From assembly GCF_021730305.1 (NCBI RefSeq), contig NZ_CP032674.1:3209001-3273000 (forward strand): 64,000 nt of DNA. Reading direction: 5' to 3'. How positions within the stretch are numbered: the stretch's first letter is position 1; each line of letters starts with the position of its first letter. Origin of the DNA: Xanthobacter sp. YC-JY1 (GTDB taxonomy: Bacteria; Pseudomonadota; Alphaproteobacteria; Rhizobiales; Xanthobacteraceae). Under the pieces are notes generated by a model that saw nothing but the letters and a program-made list of their open reading frames with translations, had not been told where the DNA came from and searched no databases. The position numbers and the translations under genes are program-made. Below are positions 1-7,804 of this stretch, one piece after another.

Positions 1-2
1 TG

Positions 3-416
3 ACGCTGGTCGGCCCCGGGGCCGGGGGCGATGCGACCGCCTCGGCGGTGGTGGGCGACATCTTCGACGTGGCGCGTGGCGCGAAGGGCTATGCCTTCGG
101 CCTGCCGGTGGAGCGCCTCGCACGGGCCGAGCGCGCCGCCATGCAGCGCCACGAGGGCGGCTACTACATTCGCCTCGCCGTGGTGAACAAGCCGGGCACG
201 GCGGCCACCATCACCCGCCGCATGGCGGACGAGCAGATCTCGCTGGAATCCATCGTCCAGCGCCAGCCGGGCGGCGGCGTGCCGTCCGACACCGCGCATG
301 TGATCCTCATCACCTATGCCACGACCGAGGCCGCGGTGCGTCGCGCCATCGCCGCCATCGAGGCGGACGGCGTGGTTGCCTCCCTGCCCCAGGTCATCCG
401 GATCGAGAAGGACTGA
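3..416 (+). CDS. hom: Homoserine dehydrogenase, C-terminal part (5' end outside window)
   Basis: Homoserine dehydrogenase reduces aspartate-semialdehyde to homoserine with NAD(P)H, on the path to threonine and methionine. Only about the last 137 residues are present, and the frame is open at the left edge. The visible part begins with the family segment GPGAGGDATASAVVGDI. It then carries a C-terminal ACT domain (YYIRLAVVNKPGTAATI onward), the ligand-binding module that gives threonine feedback control in this family. It ends 37 nt before glpX on the same strand, and hom-glpX is a familiar alphaproteobacterial neighbourhood. The identity is secure; the regulation is known for the family and not shown here. 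Confidence 0.93.
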   Translation, partial: TLVGPGAGGDATASAVVGDIFDVARGAKGYAFGLPVERLARAERAAMQRHEGGYYIRLAVVNKPGTAATITRRMADEQISLESIVQRQPGGGVPSDTAHVILITYATTEAAVRRAIAAIEADGVVASLPQVIRIEKD

Positions 417-453
417 TCCGGAGCGCGGCGACAAAACCAGAAGGACCGACGTC

Positions 454-1485
454 ATGAGCGGTGCCCGGACGACCCAGAGGACGCCAGAGAAGGCCACGGA
501 ACACGGGCAGAGAGCCCCGCAGGTGCTCGACCGGCGCCTTGCCCTCGATATGGCCCAGGCCATGGAGCGCTGCGCCGTCGCCGCCGCCCGTTTGCGCGGC
601 CACGGCGACGAGCAGGCCGCCGACATCGCCGCCATGACCGTCTGCCACCGCGAGGTGAACGAGATTCCGGTCTCCGGCACGCTGGTCATCGGCGAGGGCA
701 TCGAGGGCGAGTGCGACCAGCTCTTCGTCGGCGAGAAGCTGGGGCGCGGCGGGGCGGAAGTCGACCTCGCCGTGGACGCGCTCGAAGGCACCACGCTCTG
801 CGCCAAGAACATGGAGGGCTCGCTCTGCGTGCTCGTGCTCGCCGAGCATGACACGCTGCTGAAGATGCCGCCCTGCTACATGGAGAAGATCGCCATCGGG
901 CCGGGCTATCCGGAAGGCATCGTCTCCCTTTCCCAGAGCCCGCAGGACAACATCCGCGCGCTGGCCGAGGCCAAGGGCGTGCCGCCGTCCGACGTCACCG
1001 CCCTCATCCTCGACCGGCCGCGCCACGGCCCGCTGATCGACGCCGTGCGCAAGACCGGCGCGGCCATCAAGCTCATCACCGATGGCGACGTGGCGGGCGT
1101 GGTGCACACCGCCAACCCGCACGAGAGCGGCATCGACATCTATCTCGGCCTTGGTGGCGCCGCCGAGGGCGTGCTGGCCGCCGCCGCGCTGCGCTGCATC
1201 GGCGGGCAGATGGAAGGCCGCCTCGTGCTCGACACCGAGAAGAAGCGCGCCCAGGCCAAGGCCCTCGGCATTACCGACTTCTCCAAGGTCTACAAGCTGG
1301 ACGAGATGGTGCGCGGCGACTGCCTGTTCGCCGCGACCGGGGTGACGGACGGCGCGCTGCTGAAGGGCGTTCGCTTCGGCCGGGACGTGATCTCCACCGA
1401 CACCATCGTGATGCGCGCCGCCACCGGCACCGTGCGCCGCATCGCCACCGAGCACCGCGACTTCTCCAAGTTCCGCCTCGCGTGA
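454..1485 (+). CDS. glpX: GlpX-type (class II) fructose-1,6-bisphosphatase, divergent
   Basis: A 343-residue member of the class II fructose-1,6-bisphosphatase family, which hydrolyses FBP to fructose-6-phosphate (and sometimes sedoheptulose bisphosphate) in gluconeogenesis and the Calvin cycle. The ATG at 454 is preceded by an AGAAGGA ribosome site; the frame is open further upstream, but that part overlaps hom. Conserved landmarks are HGDEQAAD, VIGEG, YMEKIAIGPGY, ILDRPRH, DGDVAGV and GVLAAAALRCIGGQMEG. Several normally fixed positions differ. The usual GEGxxDEAPM stretch reads GEGIEGECDQ, the DP[IL][DE]GT metal motif reads DALEGT, and GGAPEG reads GGAAEG. The metal-binding D and E are retained, so it is probably active, but substrate range may differ. 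Confidence 0.9.
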   Translation: MSGARTTQRTPEKATEHGQRAPQVLDRRLALDMAQAMERCAVAAARLRGHGDEQAADIAAMTVCHREVNEIPVSGTLVIGEGIEGECDQLFVGEKLGRGGAEVDLAVDALEGTTLCAKNMEGSLCVLVLAEHDTLLKMPPCYMEKIAIGPGYPEGIVSLSQSPQDNIRALAEAKGVPPSDVTALILDRPRHGPLIDAVRKTGAAIKLITDGDVAGVVHTANPHESGIDIYLGLGGAAEGVLAAAALRCIGGQMEGRLVLDTEKKRAQAKALGITDFSKVYKLDEMVRGDCLFAATGVTDGALLKGVRFGRDVISTDTIVMRAATGTVRRIATEHRDFSKFRLA

Positions 1486-1501
1486 GCACACCCCTTTAGG
1501 T

Positions 1502-1604
1502 GTCATCGCCCGGCTTGTCCGGGCGATCCACCCGTCCGCAGGCTGGATGTACGAAGACCTGCCCCGGTCCAGCCGTGGATTGCCCGGACAAGCCGGGCAA
1601 TGAC
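1502..1604. repeat. REP-like inverted-repeat element, copy 1
   Basis: Two 30-bp arms (1502-1531 and 1575-1604) are inverted copies with 2 mismatches, separated by about 43 nt. Each arm also folds on itself around the core CCCGGCTTGTCCGGG. Arm 1 is identical over all 30 bases to an arm at 62151-62180. The element fills most of the glpX-argC spacer (1486-1779), which otherwise shows no gene. It resembles the palindromic intergenic repeats of Rhizobiales genomes; the function (transcript end, mRNA stabiliser or mobile relic) is inference. Confidence 0.85.
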
Positions 1605-1779
1605 GGTCCCGGTTCTCCCCTCTCCCGTGCGGCGGCGGGGAGGCATCGCCAGTTCTTCCGCAAAACGTGGAACGGCCATGCGCACCCCTGTCTTTTCCCT
1701 GACGTGTGATTGGGTGTAAGCACCTTCGCCCCGTTCGCCGGCTGCGGCCGCGCGACGGGAGACCCCTCGGGAGAGCAAG

Positions 1780-2832
1780 ATGTCTGACGCAAAGGCTAGG
1801 ATCGCGGTATTGGGCGCCTCGGGCTACACCGGCTCCGAGCTGGTGCGCCTGCTGCTGCGCCATCCGCGCGTCGAGATCGTCGCGCTCACCGCGGACCGGA
1901 AGGCCGGCCAGTCCATGGCCGACGTGTTCCCCCAGTTCGCGCCCTTCCCGCTGCCCAAGCTCGTGACCATCGACGAGGTGGATTTCACCGCCGTCGACGT
2001 GGTGTTCTGCGCCCTGCCGCACGCCACCACCCAGCTCGTCATCAAGAAGGTGTTCGACGCGGCGCCGAACGTGAAGGTGGTGGACCTTTCCGCCGACTTC
2101 CGTCTCTCCGATCCTGGCGCCTATGAGGAATGGTACGGCCATCCCCACCAGGCGCTCGACCTCCAGAAGGAGGCGGCCTACGGCATCGCCGAGATCTATC
2201 GCGACGAGATCCGCAAGGCGCGCCTCGTCGCCAATCCCGGCTGCCATTCCTCCACCGCCATCCTGCCCATCGTGCCGCTGCTGGAAGCCGGCGCGCTGGA
2301 GCCGGAGACCATCGTGGTGGATTCCAAGACCGGCATGTCCGGCGCCGGGCGCTCGGCCAAGGAGGCCATGTTGTTCTCCGAGGTGTCGGAGGGCATCCAC
2401 GCTTATGCCGTCTCCGGCCACCGCCACATGGGCGAGCTGGACCAGGAATTCTCCAAGGCCGCCGGCCGGCCGGTGAAGCCCATGTTCGTGCCGGTGCTCT
2501 CGCCCATGAACCGGGGCATCTACGCCACCATCTATGTGCGCACCACCGGCGCCACCGCCGAGGACCTGCACCGCATCCTGACCGACTTCTACAAGGGCGC
2601 GGCCTTCGTCCACGTGCTGCCCTTCGGCCAGGTGCCGCAGTCGCGGCATGTGCGCGGGTCCAACATGGTGTTCCTGGGGGTGGTGGCCGACCGCGTGCCC
2701 GGCCGGGCGATCATCATCTCCACGCTGGACAACCTCGTGAAGGGGGCGTCCGGCTCGGCTGTGCAGAACATGAACCTCGTCATGGGCTTCCCCGAGACCG
2801 AGGGGCTGGAGCAGATCGCGCTGATGCCGTGA
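1780..2832 (+). CDS. argC: N-acetyl-gamma-glutamyl-phosphate reductase
   Basis: ArgC reduces N-acetyl-glutamyl-5-phosphate to the semialdehyde with NADPH, the third step of arginine synthesis, in the cytoplasm. The 350-residue protein starts with the Rossmann nucleotide-binding segment IAVLGASGYTGSELVRLLL. The catalytic cysteine lies in VANPGCHSS (Cys155), with the general-base histidine in SGHRHMGEL. The length is normal for the family. The ATG at 1780 follows a GGGAGAGCAAG ribosome site. It is probably transcribed alone, because a repeat element precedes it and a strong terminator follows 24 nt after the stop. Confidence 0.97.
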   Translation: MSDAKARIAVLGASGYTGSELVRLLLRHPRVEIVALTADRKAGQSMADVFPQFAPFPLPKLVTIDEVDFTAVDVVFCALPHATTQLVIKKVFDAAPNVKVVDLSADFRLSDPGAYEEWYGHPHQALDLQKEAAYGIAEIYRDEIRKARLVANPGCHSSTAILPIVPLLEAGALEPETIVVDSKTGMSGAGRSAKEAMLFSEVSEGIHAYAVSGHRHMGELDQEFSKAAGRPVKPMFVPVLSPMNRGIYATIYVRTTGATAEDLHRILTDFYKGAAFVHVLPFGQVPQSRHVRGSNMVFLGVVADRVPGRAIIISTLDNLVKGASGSAVQNMNLVMGFPETEGLEQIALMP

Positions 2833-2855
2833 GGCCGTGACGCCGACCTGATGCG

Positions 2856-2890
2856 AAAAGGCCGCGCCCGGTGAGGGCGCGGCCTTTTTC
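2856..2890. terminator. Bidirectional intrinsic terminator (argC / His-rich gene)
   Basis: A perfect 10-bp GC stem (2860-2869 with 2875-2884) and a 5-nt loop are flanked by AAAA on the left and TTTTT on the right. It can therefore end argC on the plus strand and the converging ArsR/His-rich operon on the minus strand. Confidence 0.9.
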
Positions 2891-2917
2891 TTTTGGGGCA
2901 CTCCTGCGGATCGCGGA

Positions 2918-3274
2918 TCAGCCGCGGACCACCTCGACCGGGCCATGGTCGTCGCAATGGCCGTCGTGGGGGTGGTGCAGGTGGCCGTCCACGAGATAGT
3001 CGACATGATCGCCGTGGGGCACCGCCTCATGACCGCAGCCGGGGCCGTGGACATGGCCTGGCTCGTGGCCCGCGCAGCTGTGGTTGGGGGTGCAGCGGTC
3101 GGGATTGGTCTCGCTCACCGCGATCACATGCTCGTCCACATGGTCGCCGTGCATGTGGTGGAGGTGGCCGTCGTGGAGATAGTCCACGTGCCCCTCGTGG
3201 CGGATGGCGGTGTGGCCGCAGCCGGGGCCATGCTGGTGGTCGTGGTTCGGGTGGATCTTGCAGGTCCCAGACAT
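2918..3274 (-). CDS. Histidine-rich duplicated-repeat protein, putative metal-binding
   Basis: A 118-residue soluble protein with about 27 His and 6 Cys by my count, and no signal peptide or membrane segment. It consists of two copies of one unit of roughly 35 residues: GPGCGHxAxxHxxHVDYLxDGHLHH, then more His/Asp. The first copy covers about residues 16-50 and the second about 72-108, with a short linker holding two extra Cys. Its start lies 15 nt downstream of an ArsR-family regulator with a zinc-type sensor site, so the two are probably co-transcribed. This composition suggests binding or buffering of zinc, cadmium, nickel or similar ions. Related small His-rich proteins are widespread but I know of no assigned function. 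It ends at a shared terminator. Confidence 0.8.
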   Translation of the reverse strand: MSGTCKIHPNHDHQHGPGCGHTAIRHEGHVDYLHDGHLHHMHGDHVDEHVIAVSETNPDRCTPNHSCAGHEPGHVHGPGCGHEAVPHGDHVDYLVDGHLHHPHDGHCDDHGPVEVVRG

Positions 3275-3289
3275 GGCTTGCTCCTCGCT

Positions 3290-3601
3290 TCAATGATTCT
3301 CGCAGGCGTGCTCCACCGCGCTCGCCACGAGGGCCAGCACATGGTCGTCCGCCAGGTGATAGAGGATCGACTTGCCCTCGCGCCGCCGCCCGACGAGGCG
3401 CGCGGCATGAAGCACCTTCAGCCGCACCGACACCGTCGAGAGCTTCTCCCCCTGGGCCTCCGCCAACTCCGTGACCGAAGCCTCGCGACCGGCCAGCAGG
3501 ATCAGCAGCCGCAGGCGCTGGGGATCGGCCAATGCGGAGAACATCCCCGCCGCCTCATCCACCTGCCGGCCCGTGAGCGAACGCTGCGCGTCGAAACTCA
3601 T
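3290..3601 (-). CDS. ArsR/SmtB-family metal-responsive repressor
   Basis: A 103-residue winged-helix repressor. Family signatures are FSALADPQRLRLLILL near residue 20-38 and the recognition helix segment EKLSTVSVRLKVLHAARLV. The C-terminal helix matches the SmtB/CzrA alpha-5 metal site exactly in the spacing DxHx10HxxE (Asp85, His87, His98, Glu101), which in characterised relatives binds Zn and sometimes Co, Ni or Cd at the dimer interface. The alpha-3N cysteine pair used for Cd/Pb sensing is not evident. It heads a two-gene operon with the His-rich protein. The predicted -10 lies so close to the ATG that the mRNA may be nearly leaderless. Confidence 0.92.
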   Translation of the reverse strand: MSFDAQRSLTGRQVDEAAGMFSALADPQRLRLLILLAGREASVTELAEAQGEKLSTVSVRLKVLHAARLVGRRREGKSILYHLADDHVLALVASAVEHACENH

Positions 3602-3609
3602 GTGAACAC

Positions 3610-3638
3610 TCTATCAATCGTTGAAGCGTTGAAGTCAA
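3610..3638 (-). promoter_or_regulatory. Promoter with overlapping direct/inverted repeats for the arsR operon
   Basis: Reading the minus strand, a TTGACT -35 (3633-3638) and a GATAGA -10 (3610-3615) are spaced by 17 nt. The spacer contains two adjacent copies of CTTCAACG. On the plus strand the same region shows TCAA-N3-TTGA (3614-3624) and TTGA-N2-TCAA (3629-3638). Repeats between -35 and -10 are where ArsR-type repressors usually bind, so autorepression is a reasonable inference. Confidence 0.6.
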
Positions 3639-3803
3639 GAGGTATCCAGGGCCTTTTCGACTCGGCCCGTGCTTCATCGTGCGCCTTCTGCCGGTTACCG
3701 CAAGGTCCGTCAGGTCCCCCATACCAATGGACAAGCTGTGTCCGGTCGCGGGCCGCACTAGTGTCCGGCCCGATCGCATTCTTACCTCCACCGGATTCGT
3801 CCC

Positions 3804-5195
3804 ATGAGCTTTGTCGTCTGCCTTGCGGCACTCTTCTTCCTGATGCTCGTGGCCTATCGGGGCTTCAGCGTCATCCTGTTCGCCCCCGTCGCCGCCATCG
3901 GCGCGGTGCTGCTCACGGATCCGGCCGCGGTGCCGGTCGTCTTTTCCGGACTTTTCATGGAAAAGATGGTGGGCTTCATCAAGCTCTACTTCCCGGTGTT
4001 CCTGCTGGGCGCCGTCTTCGGCAAGCTCATCGAGCTGTCGGGCTTTTCGCGGTCCATCGTCGCTTCGGTGGTGAAGCTGCTGGGGCCAGGCCGCGCCATC
4101 CTCTCCATCGTGCTGGTGGGCGCCCTGCTGACCTACGGCGGCGTCTCGCTGTTCGTGGTGGTGTTCGCCGTCTATCCCTTCGGCGCGGAAATGTTCCGCC
4201 AGGTGGGCATTCCCAAGCGGCTCCTGCCGGCGGTGGTGGCGCTCGGGGCGTTCTCCTTCACCATGGACACGCTGCCCGGCACGCCGCAGATCCAGAACAT
4301 CATCCCCACCACCTTCTTCCACACCACCGCTTATGCCGCGCCCATCCTGGGCCTCGTCGGAACCGCCTTCATTCTCGCGGTGGGGCTGTCCTACCTCGAG
4401 TTCCGCCGCCGCCAGGCGGCGAAGGCCGGCGAGGGTTACGGCACCGGCCACCTTAACGAGGTGGTGGTGGACGAGACCGTGCCGCTCGTTTCCCCGATTC
4501 TCGCCTTGCTGCCGCTGGTGGTGGTGGGCATCGCCAACCTGATCTTCGCCCGCCTCATCCCGCAGTGGTTCGAAGCCACCGCGACCGCCACGCTGGTTCC
4601 GGGCGCGGCCCCCGTCAGCGTGCCGACCAGCACCTGGGCGGCGATCTGGGCCGTGGAAGCCGCACTGCTTCTCGGCATTTTCACGGTCGCGGTGTTCGGC
4701 TTCAAATCCATCGCCGGCAAGTTCTCCACCGGCTCCAAGGATGCCGTGTCGGGCGCGCTGCTCGCGGGCCTCAACACCGCCACCGAGTACGGCTTCGGCG
4801 CGGTCATCTCGGCGCTGCCCGGCTTCCTTCTCATCAAGTCGGCGCTATCGGCCATCCCCAATCCGCTGGTCAACGAGGCCATCACCGTGACCACGCTGGC
4901 CGGCATCACCGGCTCGGCCTCGGGCGGCCTGTCCATCGCGCTCGCAGCCATGTCGGAGCAGTTCATCGCCCAGGCCAATGCCGCCGGCATCCCCATGGAG
5001 GTGCTGCACCGCGTCGCTTCCATGGCCTCCGGCGGCATGGACACGCTGCCCCACAACGGTGCCGTCATCACCCTACTCGCCGTGACCGGTCTGAGCCACC
5101 GGCAGGCCTATGGCGACATCTTCGCCATAACGCTGGTGAAGACCGCCGCGGTGTTCTTCGTGATCGGCTTCTATTATCTCACCGGCCTCTATTGA
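3804..5195 (+). CDS. GntP-family permease, copy 1
   Basis: A 463-residue inner-membrane permease made almost wholly of hydrophobic helices, from MSFVVCLAALFFLMLVAYRG to the C-terminal FVIGFYYLTGLY. It belongs to the GntP (gluconate:H+ symporter) superfamily, whose members also carry hydroxybutyrate and other small organic acids. Typical segments are LTYGGVSLFVVVFAVYPF, DTLPGTPQIQNIIP and the HNGAVITLL region near the end. It is followed 202 nt later by a second permease of exactly the same length and very similar sequence. No catabolic gene lies beside it, so the substrate is open. The start is chosen because it matches the start of the second copy. Confidence 0.88.
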   Translation: MSFVVCLAALFFLMLVAYRGFSVILFAPVAAIGAVLLTDPAAVPVVFSGLFMEKMVGFIKLYFPVFLLGAVFGKLIELSGFSRSIVASVVKLLGPGRAILSIVLVGALLTYGGVSLFVVVFAVYPFGAEMFRQVGIPKRLLPAVVALGAFSFTMDTLPGTPQIQNIIPTTFFHTTAYAAPILGLVGTAFILAVGLSYLEFRRRQAAKAGEGYGTGHLNEVVVDETVPLVSPILALLPLVVVGIANLIFARLIPQWFEATATATLVPGAAPVSVPTSTWAAIWAVEAALLLGIFTVAVFGFKSIAGKFSTGSKDAVSGALLAGLNTATEYGFGAVISALPGFLLIKSALSAIPNPLVNEAITVTTLAGITGSASGGLSIALAAMSEQFIAQANAAGIPMEVLHRVASMASGGMDTLPHNGAVITLLAVTGLSHRQAYGDIFAITLVKTAAVFFVIGFYYLTGLY

Positions 5196-5397
5196 GCGGG
5201 TGCAGCGTCGCGTCCGGTCACGCCCGGGTCGCGGCGCTACAGGGGTTGGCAGGGAATGAGGCCGACCCGGCGGATGCCGCGGCGGCCTCAAGCCATTGCA
5301 GTGCAACAATTCTTATGAATTCCGAAGCTGGTGCTCGGCCGTAGGGCGCATTACTGTCCCGCTTGAGGACTCCCCTACCTGCGCCGGATTGACAGCC

Positions 5398-6789
5398 ATG
5401 AGCTTCGTCGTCTGCCTCGCCGCGCTCTTCTTCCTGATGCTCGTGGCCTATCGCGGCTTCAGCGTCATCCTGTTCGCGCCGGTCGCCGCCATCGGCGCGG
5501 TGCTGCTGACCGATCCGGCGGCGGTGCCGGTGATCTTTTCCGGCCTGTTCATGGAAAAGATGGTGGGCTTCATCAAGCTCTACTTCCCGGTGTTCCTGCT
5601 GGGCGCCATCTTCGGCAAGCTCATCGAGCTGGCCGGCTTCTCGCGCTCCATCGTCTCGGCGGTGGTGAACCTGCTGGGGCCGAGGCGGGCCATCGTCTCC
5701 ATCGTGCTGGTGGGCGCGGTGCTCACCTATGGCGGCGTCTCGCTGTTCGTGGTGGTGTTCGCGCTCTATCCCTTCGGCGCGGAGATGTTCCGGCAGGTGG
5801 GCATCCCCAAGCGCCTGCTGCCGGCGGTGATCGCGCTCGGCGCCTTCTCCTTCACGGCGGATACGCTGCCCGGCACGCCGCAGCTGCAGAACATCATCCC
5901 CACCGCCTTCTTCGGCACCACGGCCTATGCGGCGCCCATCCTCGGCATCGTCGGCTCCATCTTCATCTTCGTGACGGGCATCTCCTATCTGGAATTCCGC
6001 CGGATGCAGGCTCACCGCGCCGGCGAAGGCTACGGCACCGGCCACCTCAACGAGAGCCTGCCCGACGACAGCGTCCCGCCCGTGCCGCCGCTGCTCGCCG
6101 TACTGCCGCTGGTTGTGGTGGGCCTCGCCAACCTGTTCTTCGCCTGGCACATCCCCGGCTGGTTCGGGCCCCACGCCAGCGCGACGCTGGTGGAGGGCGG
6201 ACCGGCGGTGAGCGTTGAGACCCACGTCTGGGCCGGCATCTGGGCGGTGGAGGCGGCACTACTCCTGGGCATCCTCACGGTGGTGGCGTTCGGCTACCGG
6301 GCCATCGCCGGCCATTTCGCCGGCGGCTCGAAGGAAGCAGTGGGCGGCGCGCTCCTCGCCGGCCTCAACACCGCCACGGAATACGGCTTCGGCGCGGTCA
6401 TCGCGGCGCTGCCGGGCTTTCTCGTCATCAAGGCGGCGCTCACCTCCATCCCCAATCCCCTCATCAACGAGGCGATCACGGTGACGACCTTGGCCGGCAT
6501 CACCGGCTCGGCCTCGGGCGGCCTCTCCATCGCGCTCGGGGCCATGGCGCAGCAATTCATCGCCGAGGCGCAGGCCTACGGCATTCCGCTGGAGGTGATG
6601 CACCGCGTGGCCTCCATGGCCGCCGGCGGCATGGACACGCTGCCGCACAACGGCGCGGTCATCACCCTGCTCACCGTGACCGGGCTGACGCACCGTCAGT
6701 CCTACGGCGACATCTTCGCCGTCACCATCATCAAGACCACCGCGGCCTTCTTCGTGATCGGCTTCTATTATCTCACCGGCCTCTATTGA
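5398..6789 (+). CDS. GntP-family permease, copy 2
   Basis: The second 463-residue GntP-family permease, nearly collinear with the upstream copy. The first 50 residues are almost identical. The clearest divergence is in the central cytoplasmic loop (about residues 210-260), where copy 2 reads ESLPDDSVPPVPPLL in place of EVVVDETVPLVSPIL. The start at 5398 is chosen by alignment to copy 1; the frame is open further upstream but that part has no homology to copy 1. The duplicates could differ in affinity, substrate or induction. As with copy 1, the transported compound cannot be read from the neighbourhood. Confidence 0.88.
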   Translation: MSFVVCLAALFFLMLVAYRGFSVILFAPVAAIGAVLLTDPAAVPVIFSGLFMEKMVGFIKLYFPVFLLGAIFGKLIELAGFSRSIVSAVVNLLGPRRAIVSIVLVGAVLTYGGVSLFVVVFALYPFGAEMFRQVGIPKRLLPAVIALGAFSFTADTLPGTPQLQNIIPTAFFGTTAYAAPILGIVGSIFIFVTGISYLEFRRMQAHRAGEGYGTGHLNESLPDDSVPPVPPLLAVLPLVVVGLANLFFAWHIPGWFGPHASATLVEGGPAVSVETHVWAGIWAVEAALLLGILTVVAFGYRAIAGHFAGGSKEAVGGALLAGLNTATEYGFGAVIAALPGFLVIKAALTSIPNPLINEAITVTTLAGITGSASGGLSIALGAMAQQFIAEAQAYGIPLEVMHRVASMAAGGMDTLPHNGAVITLLTVTGLTHRQSYGDIFAVTIIKTTAAFFVIGFYYLTGLY

Positions 6790-6850
6790 GCAGATGCAGC
6801 ATCGCCTTTAGGTTGCGGCGCAACATGGGCTGCGAGGGGTGGGTGCGGAC

Positions 6851-7804
6851 ATGGCTGAAGTCGGGGGGGCCGAAGCCGGGGGGGCCGATCCTGGAGGGGC
6901 CGCTGCCGGGGGGCAGGTGATCGCCGTCGCCAACATGAAGGGCGGGGTGGGCAAGACCACAACCGTGGTCATGCTGGCGGAAGGCTTCGCGGAGCAGGGC
7001 GCGCGGGTGGCGGTGGTCGATCTCGACGCACAGGCCAACGCCTCCTACTGCTTCGCCCATGACGACGAATTGCGGGCGATCCTCGACCGCCGCCAGTCCG
7101 TGACATCCTTCCTCGCCGACCGGCTGCTCTATGGTGATCGCACCTCCATCGCCCAGTACATCACGCCGAGCATCTGCCATGTGATGAAAGCGGGCGAGGA
7201 GCTGGCCATCGACATGGTGGTGGCGAGCCCCCGCCTGCGCCTGCTGGAACGCGAGATCGTGCTGCGGCTGGCGGAGAAGAATTACGGCCTGCGCTCGCTG
7301 GAGGGCCAGTCGCTGAAGGTGCTGGACGAGGCGCTCGCATACCTGCGCGCGCACTATGACGTGGTGCTGTTCGACTGCGCGCCCGGCATCTCCGCCTTCA
7401 CCGAGGTGGCCATCCGCCTCGCCGACATGGTGATCGTGCCCACCATTCCCGACTATCTCTCCACCCTCGGCTTCGACGCCTTCCGCGCCTCGGTGTGGGA
7501 GAACGCCCATGTGACGCGCTCCACCCTGCCCCAGCCCCGGCGCCGGCCGCTGGTGCTGGCGAGCCGGGTGCACGCGCAGAAGATCCAGCATCGCGACACC
7601 CTCATCAGCCTCCGGGACGAGGCGGAGGAAGCGGATGCGGTCTATGAGATGTTCGACACGGAGGTCCGCAACCTCGCCGCCATCGAGCGGGCCATGGACC
7701 CGGAAAACTTTCCCTACGCGCCCTCCTTCGAGCAGAAATGGTACAACGCGGTGGATTCGGTGCGCGACTTGGTGAACGAGACGCGGAGGCGGCTCCATGG
7801 CTGA
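6851..7804 (+). CDS. ParA/MinD-like ATPase, orphan
   Basis: A 317-residue P-loop ATPase of the ParA/MinD type. After a Gly/Ala-rich N-terminal stretch comes the deviant Walker A NMKGGVGKTT (about residues 28-37) with its signature lysine. Then follow VVDLDAQANAS and the Walker A' VVLFDCAPGIS. Proteins of this class dimerise on ATP, often bind DNA non-specifically, and position plasmids, chromosomes, carboxysomes or chemoreceptor clusters together with a small partner. No parB, parS or plasmid gene is nearby. Its last 8 nt overlap the next gene, so the two are translationally coupled. ATG 6851 is preferred over an in-frame GTG at 6839 because of ribosome-site spacing. Confidence 0.85.
   Translation: MAEVGGAEAGGADPGGAAAGGQVIAVANMKGGVGKTTTVVMLAEGFAEQGARVAVVDLDAQANASYCFAHDDELRAILDRRQSVTSFLADRLLYGDRTSIAQYITPSICHVMKAGEELAIDMVVASPRLRLLEREIVLRLAEKNYGLRSLEGQSLKVLDEALAYLRAHYDVVLFDCAPGISAFTEVAIRLADMVIVPTIPDYLSTLGFDAFRASVWENAHVTRSTLPQPRRRPLVLASRVHAQKIQHRDTLISLRDEAEEADAVYEMFDTEVRNLAAIERAMDPENFPYAPSFEQKWYNAVDSVRDLVNETRRRLHG

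Larger units (their letters stand above)
3804..6789 (+). repeat. Tandem duplication of a permease gene
   Basis: Two consecutive 1392-nt genes align end to end without length change. Similarity continues a little beyond the stop codons (CTATTGAGC and GCAGC occur after both) and before the starts (CCGGATT). Many differences are at third codon positions, which suggests an established duplication under protein-level selection and not a very recent one. Confidence 0.85.

Noticed and set aside
394-3054. A very long minus-strand open frame (over 880 codons) opposite glpX and argC
   Set aside because: It is antisense to two clear enzymes, has low-complexity His/Gly/Arg composition and no family resemblance. 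Long antisense frames are expected in DNA this GC-rich.
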